Source: DAISIL01 sp036822015
GTDB lineage: Bacteria > Bacteroidota > Bacteroidia > Cytophagales > Bernardetiaceae
Length of the DNA stretch: 29,404 bases
NCBI GenBank assembly: GCA_036822015.1
Contig: DAISIL010000041.1
Coordinates: 1-29,404 of the forward strand
Direction: 5' to 3'
Part shown: positions 23,962 to 29,404 of the stretch, in pieces
Layout of the letters: the number at the start of each line of letters is the position of its first letter
Position numbering within the stretch: the first letter of the stretch is position 1
Made by a program: the position numbers and the translations under genes
The notes under the pieces: model-generated
What the model saw: only the letters and a program-made list of their open reading frames with translations
Database searches by the model: none
Told to the model about the DNA's origin: nothing

Positions 23962-24594
23962 ATGCAGCAACGGCTTGCTTACGGTCTTTCGGTACTTTTT
24001 CACCCGGGCTTGATACCCACTTTTGCTTTTTGGCTCTTGCTGTATCGCTTTGATCCATTGGTAGTTGTCGGGGATCAAGCGCGTGTACCGCTGCTGCTGT
24101 TGGTGTTTTTTGGTACTTTTTTGGTGCCAATGCTGATGGTCTATGTCTTGAAGCGGGGCGGGCAGGTGTCGTCTTTGAGCCTGGAGGAGCAGTCGGAGCG
24201 GCCCTTGCCCTTCTTGATTACGGCGGTGTTTTATGCCTTCTTTACGTTTTTGTTTTTTGAGCGCACTTACTTCGATCAGTTGTTGGCTTTTATCCTGGCC
24301 GGAATCACGGTTTCGGTGCTGTTGGCGGCGTTCATCACACGGATTTACAAGATCAGTATGCACAGCTTAGGGCTGGGTGGTCTGGTGGGCGCGCTGTTTG
24401 CTTTGCAGCTGCGGTACGGACACTGGATTGGCTTTCAGGAGGGGCTGCTCTTTGGGCTGGTGGCTTCGGGGCTGGTAATGACAGCTCGGCTGTACATGCA
24501 GGCGCACACGCCCGGGCAGGTCTGGCTAGGCTGGACGCTAAGTGCGCTCATCAACTTCGGGACGATGCAGGTGTATTTTGCGCTGGTGGATTAG
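23962..24594 (+). CDS. PAP2-like integral membrane protein with degenerate active site
   Basis: 210 residues, about six membrane helices. Three segments recall the type-2 phosphatidic acid phosphatase signature: SERPLPFLI after helix 2, KISMHSLGLGGLVG in place of the PSGH motif, and ARLYMQAHTPGQVWLGW where PAP2 has SRxxxxxHxxxD. The last has the spaced Arg and His, but Gln stands where the final Asp belongs, and the lysine of the first motif is not seen. It could be a non-catalytic relative or a different enzyme of lipid-phosphate or prenyl metabolism. The end overlaps the antisense DNA glycosylase gene by 44 bp. Confidence 0.7.
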   Translation: MQQRLAYGLSVLFHPGLIPTFAFWLLLYRFDPLVVVGDQARVPLLLLVFFGTFLVPMLMVYVLKRGGQVSSLSLEEQSERPLPFLITAVFYAFFTFLFFERTYFDQLLAFILAGITVSVLLAAFITRIYKISMHSLGLGGLVGALFALQLRYGHWIGFQEGLLFGLVASGLVMTARLYMQAHTPGQVWLGWTLSALINFGTMQVYFALVD

Positions 24595-25207
24595 GCGCAC
24601 TGCACCAGGGACAGTCTTTTTGCCGAAACCGCCAGGGCAGCAGGGCATCCGGCCCCGCATAGTCGATCCCCACGCGGGGGCCGGCCAGCAGATCGGGTGT
24701 GGGTGTGGGTATGGGCGGCTCACTGATCCAGAGGCTCGGACTTTGGAGGGCTTTCGTGTTGAGGTCGCGGGTGATACCCAGGGCCTGTGTCAGTCGCCCG
24801 GGGCCTGCCGTGAGGGTGGGCTTTACCTTCGTGTGTTTGCGCCTTTGGCACATCAAGGGCAGCCCTACGGTAGGCGCGATGGCCCGCACCAGGACGGCAT
24901 CGGCTTTGCCGCTTTGGTTGGTAACGATATTGAACAACTCATGGATGCCGTAGCAGAGATAAACGTAAGCATGTCCGCCGGGGCCAAACATGACCTGGGT
25001 GCGCTTCGTGAATCGGTTTTGGTGGGCATGACAGGCGCGGTCGTTTTGGTGGGCGTAGGCTTCGGTCTCGCCAATGATGCCGGCCGTGAGTTGCCCCTCC
25101 CGAGATGTCCAAAGCCACTTTCCGATCAAGTCCTGGGCGATCTGGACAACATCCGGACGTAGATAAAAAATCTCGGGCAGGGGAGGGTGTTCGGTAAAAG
25201 CATCCAT
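24551..25207 (-). CDS. DNA-3-methyladenine glycosylase (AAG/MPG family)
   Basis: 218 residues. Excises alkylated purines such as 3-methyladenine in base-excision repair. Family motifs in order: LIGKWLW (27-33), the catalytic region ETEAYAHQNDRACHA (47-61), MFGPGGHAYVYLCYGIHELFN (73-93) and AVLVRAIAPTVG; then GPGRLTQALGI (135-145), PRVGIDYAG and PWRF (191-194). About 24 residues follow PWRF, more than usual, and this tail is the part overlapping the 3' end of the convergent membrane protein gene. The ATG at 25207 shares one base with the TGA of the upstream thioesterase gene (TGATG), so translation is probably coupled. Confidence 0.96.
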   Translation of the reverse strand: MDAFTEHPPLPEIFYLRPDVVQIAQDLIGKWLWTSREGQLTAGIIGETEAYAHQNDRACHAHQNRFTKRTQVMFGPGGHAYVYLCYGIHELFNIVTNQSGKADAVLVRAIAPTVGLPLMCQRRKHTKVKPTLTAGPGRLTQALGITRDLNTKALQSPSLWISEPPIPTPTPDLLAGPRVGIDYAGPDALLPWRFRQKDCPWCSAPNPPAQNTPASSRS

Positions 25208-25611
25208 CAAAAGAACGGGTCAAGGGCGGTTATCAAGTGTGGAGGAGGTTTGCAGGGACGGCCCGTGTCCTTTCGTAGGAAGCACAGGATGCTCTCGCCT
25301 CGGTGCGCCTCCTGACCGGCTTCATTGAAAAATACGTAACAAAACCGAATCCTGGCCCCGGGTAGCTCGGGGATATGCGTCTGGATCGTGATCTGTTCGT
25401 CGTAGTGCAGTGGTAAAAGGTACTTGGAGTGATTTTCCAGGACGGGCATCCAAAAACCGTCCCGCTCCAAATCCCGATAAGGCAAACCCAGGCTGCGCAA
25501 GGCCTCTACACGAGCTACCTCGTAGTAGGACAAATAGACACCGTAATAAACAAAACCCATCGGATCGGTTTCACCGTAACGGGGACGTAGTTGGTGCTGA
25601 TGAACGAACAC
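25207..25611 (-). CDS. Acyl-CoA thioesterase, 4-hydroxybenzoyl-CoA/YbgC-like
   Basis: 134 residues of hot-dog fold from a GTG at 25611. The active-site segment RYGETDPMGFVYYGVYLSYY contains the catalytic aspartate (16), and EVARVEALRSLGLPYRDLE follows as in the YbgC/4HBT family; the middle PVLENHSKYLLPLHYDEQI is also typical. It hydrolyses acyl-CoA thioesters; the substrate is unknown. The longer frame begins at a TTG and would add a hydrophobic stretch foreign to the family. A TATTTTTG box at 25647-25640 lies between the two starts, so GTG 25611 is chosen. Expressed with the glycosylase; divergent from lspA. Confidence 0.88.
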   Translation of the reverse strand: MFVHQHQLRPRYGETDPMGFVYYGVYLSYYEVARVEALRSLGLPYRDLERDGFWMPVLENHSKYLLPLHYDEQITIQTHIPELPGARIRFCYVFFNEAGQEAHRGESILCFLRKDTGRPCKPPPHLITALDPFF

Positions 25612-25639
25612 AAGCCATAGGAGAAGGTGAATAAGGCTA

Positions 25640-25647
25640 CAAAAATA
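25640..25647 (-). promoter_or_regulatory. -7 element of the thioesterase-glycosylase unit
   Basis: TATTTTTG on the minus strand, exact TAnnTTTG, 28 bp before the GTG at 25611. The 12-mer TGTTATTTTTGT around it recurs in the opposite orientation at the lspA promoter. Confidence 0.45.
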
Positions 25648-25687
25648 ACACAAAAAAATGTAAACTTGCCCATCATAAGCCTTTTGC

Positions 25688-25718
25688 TTGTCCTTTCCTT
25701 TGTGGAATGTTATTTTTG
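25688..25718 (+). promoter_or_regulatory. lspA promoter
   Basis: TTG at 25688-25690, a 20-base spacer and an exact TATTTTTG at 25711-25718. The expected transcript start near 25724 gives a leader of about 34 bases to the ATG at 25758. Confidence 0.5.
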
Positions 25719-25757
25719 TGAAATGATTTGATGATACGTGATCTCTCTCCTGCGCCC

Positions 25758-26399
25758 ATGAAATACTCCCATTACTTACTCTTGGCTATCTGTATTCTAT
25801 CACTCGATCAGGCAACAAAACTGCTCGTGTATCATGAAATGTTTCGGGGAGAAGAGATTCAGTTACTGGGCGATTGGCTCAAGATTCACTATACCGTCAA
25901 TCCTGGGGTGGCTTTTGGGGTAAGCCCGGATACGCCCTGGGGAAAAATCGGACTGACCATTTTCCGTACCCTGGCCGTGCTGCTATTGGGTGCTTATCTG
26001 GCTTACTCGTATGCCCAGCGGATGCCCAAAGGCTACTTGCTCTCCATTACGATGATCTTCTCGGGGGCTTGTGGCAACGTCATTGACAGCATCTTTTACG
26101 GGACTTTCTTACCCAACAACGCGGTGCGCTACCCGGGCTTTTTGCCGGACGAGATTCCGTTTTATCCCTGGTTTCAGGGGCAGGTGATTGATATGGTCTA
26201 TTTTGATCTGGCGCGTGGGGTTTTTCCCGAAGCCTTACCGCTGGTGGGTGGGCGAGCCTATGCCTTCTGGCCCATATTCAATGTTGCCGATGCCTCTATT
26301 TTTGTGGGCGTAACGATTTTGCTGCTTTTCCACCGCAAATTTTTTCCGAAAGAACAAAGCACGGCCGCCCATGCGCCTTCGCCTACCGCTGATCGTTAG
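25758..26399 (+). CDS. lspA: Lipoprotein signal peptidase LspA
   Basis: 213 residues, four membrane helices; cleaves signal peptides of lipoproteins ahead of the lipidated cysteine. Family motifs: LSLDQATKLLV (15-25), NPGVAFGV (48-55), GACGNVIDSIFYG with catalytic Asp110, VIDMVYFD (143-150) and FNVADASIFVGV with catalytic Asp178. The 120-140 insertion (PNNAVRYPGFLPDEIPFYPW) is a Bacteroidota trait. The ATG at 25758 is favoured over an ATG at 25731 because the promoter-derived leader would otherwise be only about seven bases, and family proteins begin close to MKYSHYLLL. The 3' end overlaps the following lipoprotein gene by 29 bases. Confidence 0.96.
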   Translation: MKYSHYLLLAICILSLDQATKLLVYHEMFRGEEIQLLGDWLKIHYTVNPGVAFGVSPDTPWGKIGLTIFRTLAVLLLGAYLAYSYAQRMPKGYLLSITMIFSGACGNVIDSIFYGTFLPNNAVRYPGFLPDEIPFYPWFQGQVIDMVYFDLARGVFPEALPLVGGRAYAFWPIFNVADASIFVGVTILLLFHRKFFPKEQSTAAHAPSPTADR

Positions 26400-27630
26400 C
26401 CTTTTGTGGCTAACTGCTTGTCAAGAGTCGCCGCAGGAGGAGCAGGCCGAAGCGGTTTTTACTTACGCCGAGGCAAGCCTCGTGCGGAGCCTCGACCCCA
26501 TGCGTGCCGAGACTCGGGGGGAGCGTTGGTTGGCTGCCCAGCTCTTCAACACTGCCTTTGAGGTCGGGGAAGACCTCAACCTTTATCCGGCTTTGGTGGA
26601 GCGGTATGGATGGGCAAGCGATGGCCGTGCCTGTACCCTTACGGTGCGGGAGCAAGTGCCTTTTCACGCGCCCTTGACGCGCTATGTACGGGCTTCGGAT
26701 GTCGTGTTTAGCTGGCGAAGGGCTTTGGCAGCTCGATCCGACCTCCCCCTGGGGCGTTGGCTGGAGGCATCCTCCATTACGGCCCTGGATCATCGCCGCT
26801 TATTACTCCAACTAGATGCACCCTTTGCAGACCTCCTCTGGCTCTTGAGCGATGTGCGGCTGTCGGTGGTCTTGCCCGAAGCCGTGAGCGAAAAAGGCAG
26901 CCGTTTTGGGGTGGCTCCCATCGGGACGGGGCCTTTTTATCTTGTGCATTGGTACAAAGACCACAGTGCGCGGCTATCAAAGCATCCCGCTTATTTCCGT
27001 CAAAACTTTCGGGGGTATCCCCTGCCTTATCTCGACGGCGTGTATGTCTCGTTTTTGGATGATCCCTCGGAGATACAAGCGCGTTTTGCGGACAACCAAC
27101 TTGATCTTTGTTGGGATGTCTTACCCGATAGTAGCCTGGCGACTTATGCCTTCACGCACGACCTACTGGCAGGTTATTTTTTGTGGTTACCCACGGACTC
27201 GCCTCGCGTCTTTGTCCCGCGTCAGCACCTGGCCCAAAAGACCGGCAAGCCTGTCCTTTTGCGGGCCTATCCTGGTTTTTTACCCCAAAACCAACAACAG
27301 ACACCCCTCCGTACCGCCTATGATGCTGCCGTTTATGCCCCGGATAGCCTGCGCCTTTACGCCACAGCACAAGCCGCGTCCATCGCTGATACGATCTGTC
27401 GATACGCTTCCTGGATACGCGCCCAGGATAGCTCCACCGCTGATGCCCAGGTTCGTTACCGCCAAATTCCGTTTCCCAGGCAAGTCTTTTGGGACAACGC
27501 CGACACAACCGGACGCTGGATACCGCTCCTGCTCGAGCGCAAAAAAGGGCTGGTGCATCCCCGAGTACGCGGATTACACCTTGACGCTACCGAAACCCTA
27601 CGCCTCGAGCAGGTAGAACTCACCCACTAA
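26371..27630 (+). CDS. Family 5 extracellular solute-binding lipoprotein, short
   Basis: 419 residues with a lipoprotein signal peptide ending in LTAC (Cys17). The N-terminal part follows the SBP_bac_5 (peptide/nickel-binding) pattern: SLVRSLDPMRAET, LYPALVERYGWASDGRACTLTVRE, DVVFSWRRALA and IGTGPFYLVHWYKDHSARLSKH. Family members usually have 500-550 residues. Here the second lobe is shortened and diverged after about residue 245, although a C-terminal LLERKKGLVHPRVRGLHLDA resembles the usual family ending. It may be a degenerate binding protein or one with another role; no permease or ATPase partner is adjacent. It starts inside lspA and its stop overlaps the convergent lipoprotein gene by four bases. 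Confidence 0.86.
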   Translation: MRLRLPLIVSLLWLTACQESPQEEQAEAVFTYAEASLVRSLDPMRAETRGERWLAAQLFNTAFEVGEDLNLYPALVERYGWASDGRACTLTVREQVPFHAPLTRYVRASDVVFSWRRALAARSDLPLGRWLEASSITALDHRRLLLQLDAPFADLLWLLSDVRLSVVLPEAVSEKGSRFGVAPIGTGPFYLVHWYKDHSARLSKHPAYFRQNFRGYPLPYLDGVYVSFLDDPSEIQARFADNQLDLCWDVLPDSSLATYAFTHDLLAGYFLWLPTDSPRVFVPRQHLAQKTGKPVLLRAYPGFLPQNQQQTPLRTAYDAAVYAPDSLRLYATAQAASIADTICRYASWIRAQDSSTADAQVRYRQIPFPRQVFWDNADTTGRWIPLLLERKKGLVHPRVRGLHLDATETLRLEQVELTH

Positions 27631-28121
27631 GGGATAAACTGAAAAGAGGCGCAGCTATGAGAAATACCGTCGATGCGGATGTTATAGATAATCTGCTGCT
27701 GCTCAATGTTGTTGGGGTCGTTGGGATAGAAAAATATCCCGTGCTGTTGGGCGCGATCTTCGTCGTTGGGGAAGATAGGCTCGCCGTTGTAGTTACTGCC
27801 GTTCAGGATCGAAAAAACGGCACCATCGCTGGCCTCCTCCACAAAAGTCGCCTGAAACGAAAGCCCATTATCCTGGCGCATCCGTACTTGCGTATCACTT
27901 ACCCGATCCACCTCAACACGCACGGTATCTATCAACCTAAAATCTTCATTACCAAAGCGTACTACATACGAGTACTCGACCAGATAAGTCCCCTGAATGA
28001 CTTGGGAATAGTTGGGCAGAGGCGCGGGTTCTTCTCCGTCGTCGGCGCAGGCAGTCAAGGCAAAGGCCAACAAGGAGAGCCAAAGCCAATGGATTTGTTT
28101 TTGTTTGTTGATTGTTTTCAT
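27627..28121 (-). CDS. Unknown lipoprotein
   Basis: 164 residues. The ATG at 28121 gives a lipoprotein signal peptide (MKTINKQKQIHWLWLSLLAFALTAC, lipobox LTAC), then an acidic linker (ADDGEEPAPLP) as in surface-exposed Bacteroidota lipoproteins, where acidic residues soon after the Cys may act as an export signal. The rest is strand-rich (QVIQGTYLVEYSYVVRF, DTVRVEVDRVSDTQVRMR), compatible with a small beta-sandwich or lipocalin-like fold. I do not recognise the family. An open frame continues 63 codons upstream but is basic and lacks the signal, so it is not used. Confidence 0.68.
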   Translation of the reverse strand: MKTINKQKQIHWLWLSLLAFALTACADDGEEPAPLPNYSQVIQGTYLVEYSYVVRFGNEDFRLIDTVRVEVDRVSDTQVRMRQDNGLSFQATFVEEASDGAVFSILNGSNYNGEPIFPNDEDRAQQHGIFFYPNDPNNIEQQQIIYNIRIDGISHSCASFQFIP

Positions 28122-28179
28122 TTCGGAAGGATTGATTGTTTTGTTTGTATTGAAGACGTGCAATATCTGTTTTTCGTTG

Positions 28180-28884
28180 TCATTGGCCAAGCAAATCATT
28201 TTTTTGTGGTGTTTTTCCGGCAACGACGATGATAATTTCTCCTTTGATGCTCGCTTTTTGGGCAAAATAGTCGTGGATTTCTTGGAGCGTGCCGCGTTGG
28301 GTTTCCTCAAATAACTTTGTGAGTTCGCGGGCGACGGCGGCGGGTCGTTCGGGGCCCAGATGTTCGATCAGTTGCAGGAGCGTTTTGAGGAGGCGATGCG
28401 GCGACTCGTACAAAATGAACGTATGCGTGAGGGCAGCCAGTGCCTGAAGTTGGGTTTGGCGGCCCTTTTTGTGGGGCAAAAATCCCCAAAAAGTAAAGCG
28501 ATCTGTGGGTAGCCCCGATTGCACCAGTGCCGGCACAAAGGCCGTCGGGCCGGGCAGACAAGCAACGGCTATGCCCGCCTCCACGCAGCGGCGCACCAAC
28601 AAAAAACCTGGATCGGAGATCGCTGGCGTTCCGGCATCGCTGACCAGGGCAAAGTGTTTGCCCGCCTGGAGGTCGGAGAGGAGTGCCTCCAGGCGTTGGT
28701 GTTCGTTATGGATGTGGTAGCTTTGGAGGGGTTGGCTGATCTGGTAATGTTTGAGAAGTTGTCCGGTGGTGCGGGTGTCTTCGGCCAGGATCAGATCAAC
28801 TTGTGCCAGGACTTCGAGGGCGCGTTGGGTGATGTCGGCGCGATTGCCGATGGGTGTCGGGATGAGGGTCAGTTGTCCGTCCAT
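28180..28884 (-). CDS. rsmI: 16S rRNA (cytidine-1402-2'-O)-methyltransferase RsmI
   Basis: 234 residues. Methylates the 2'-O of C1402 in the 16S rRNA decoding centre using S-adenosylmethionine. Tetrapyrrole methylase-type fold with family motifs IPTPIGNRADIT (8-19), AEDTRTTGQLL, SDAGTPAISDPG, CLPGPTAFVPAL, ILYESPHRL and the closing ARELTKLFEE and KGEIIIVV. The ATG at 28884 is chosen over a frame extension of 16 codons because family proteins begin with this LTLIPTPIGN strand. The gene lies four bases after the stop of the FAD oxidoreductase gene, so the two share a transcript. Confidence 0.97.
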   Translation of the reverse strand: MDGQLTLIPTPIGNRADITQRALEVLAQVDLILAEDTRTTGQLLKHYQISQPLQSYHIHNEHQRLEALLSDLQAGKHFALVSDAGTPAISDPGFLLVRRCVEAGIAVACLPGPTAFVPALVQSGLPTDRFTFWGFLPHKKGRQTQLQALAALTHTFILYESPHRLLKTLLQLIEHLGPERPAAVARELTKLFEETQRGTLQEIHDYFAQKASIKGEIIIVVAGKTPQKNDLLGQ

Positions 28885-28888
28885 GGGA

Positions 28889-29404
28889 TCAGAAGAACTT
28901 TTGGGCGATGCGTTGTAGGACGGCTTTGGCATCGGGGTAGCCGCGCCGGCCCATCATCAAGTCGGTAAAATTTTCGGCTAGGCGTTGCCCTTGTTGCTCA
29001 AAAAGCCAGTTGCGCCACTTGGGTTTTTGGTACATGACCCATGCGAGCTTGCGTCCTTTGTTGAGGCTGGGGAGGAGTTTTTGTTCGAGTTGTTGGTGAT
29101 ACAAGGCTTCGGCTTGGGTGCTTTCTCCTTCGGCAGCCAGGATGGCTTCCACGGCCCAGCGGCCGCTCAGGAGGGCGTTGGAGATGCCCTCGGCCGTGAT
29201 GGGATCGGCTAAGCCGGCAGCATCCCCGACCAAGAACACCCCCTGTCGGGCAAAGCCATCGGTGCGGGGCGAAACCGGAATCTGGGCCGCATGGCGGGCT
29301 ACCTCTCGGGGCGAACGGATGCCGAGCCAGTCCATGTACTCGGCCGTGCGTTGGTGTAGGTTTTCCTTTTGGGTCTTGCGCGTCCCCATGAACATCCCCA
29401 AACC
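28889..29404 (-). CDS. FAD-dependent oxidoreductase, geranylgeranyl reductase-like (5' end beyond window)
   Basis: 171 C-terminal codons are visible; the start lies past the right edge. The second FAD-binding motif GVFLVGDAAGLADPITAEGI and the following SNALLSGRWAVEAI are those of the geranylgeranyl reductase/ChlP-like flavoproteins (COG0644). The visible part starts GMFMGTRKTQKENLH, which is the usual segment before this motif. The C-terminal region (KWRNWLFEQQGQRLAENFTDLMMGRRGYPD) is the helical tail. The family reduces isoprenoid double bonds in quinones or membrane lipids; the actual substrate is unknown. rsmI follows immediately. Confidence 0.88.
   Translation of the reverse strand, partial: GLGMFMGTRKTQKENLHQRTAEYMDWLGIRSPREVARHAAQIPVSPRTDGFARQGVFLVGDAAGLADPITAEGISNALLSGRWAVEAILAAEGESTQAEALYHQQLEQKLLPSLNKGRKLAWVMYQKPKWRNWLFEQQGQRLAENFTDLMMGRRGYPDAKAVLQRIAQKFF

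Noticed and set aside
26906..27616. A 236-codon plus-strand frame inside the solute-binding protein gene
   Set aside because: Out-of-frame shadow without motifs; the lipoprotein frame explains the region to its end.
27627..28310. A longer N-terminus (63 codons) for the unknown lipoprotein
   Set aside because: The extension is basic, overlaps the 3' end of rsmI and would bury the lipoprotein signal peptide.

Overview
The window is a roughly 50% GC scaffold piece from a member of the Bacteroidota. The evidence is a DUF4292 lipoprotein, a PorT-like outer-membrane barrel, an RprY-type response regulator, a 7TMR-DISM/PP2C protein, an LspA with the long Bacteroidota insertion, and several start-proximal octamers matching the Bacteroidota -7 element TAnnTTTG. 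A small-form PurL and PhaB would fit a Saprospiria-like lineage, but I cannot fix the genus. Two runs of N (3225-3234 and 16559-16658) are assembly gaps. Each one falsely joins two genes into one reading frame.

Left end (1-3164, minus strand): the accessory-looking part. A Uma2-family PD-(D/E)XK nuclease-like gene lies 30 bp upstream of a large NACHT NTPase whose C-terminus is an array of pentapeptide repeats running off the left edge. The NACHT gene has no stop inside the window and is easy to miss. Next come a DEAD-box RNA helicase (minus), a sugar-nucleotidyltransferase with left-handed beta-helix repeats overlapping a DMT permease (plus), and a MarC family membrane protein (minus).

Middle (7.5-18.6 kb): a sensor histidine kinase; an envelope-stress module of a YbjN-like protein, PspA and a small membrane protein; an outer-membrane beta-barrel protein; and purL. 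On the minus strand a probable operon reads M20 dipeptidase, RprY-like response regulator, di-haem cytochrome c peroxidase, with a DUF4292 lipoprotein upstream across the gap. A second minus-strand pair, TlpA-like then a redoxin-like protein, is an exported thiol-redox unit. The kinase at 7.5 kb and the regulator at 15 kb look like a separated two-component pair.

Right part (18.7-29.4 kb): a MacB/FtsX-type permease without its ATPase, an unknown exported two-domain protein, a 7TMR-DISM/coiled-coil/PP2C phosphatase, phaB with a PAP2-like membrane protein, a thioesterase-DNA glycosylase pair divergent from lspA, a solute-binding lipoprotein overlapping lspA, an unknown lipoprotein, rsmI, and a 5'-truncated FAD-dependent (geranylgeranyl reductase-like) oxidoreductase at the right edge. 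No tRNA, rRNA, insertion sequence or CRISPR array was seen, and no gene-free stretch exceeds about 200 bp.
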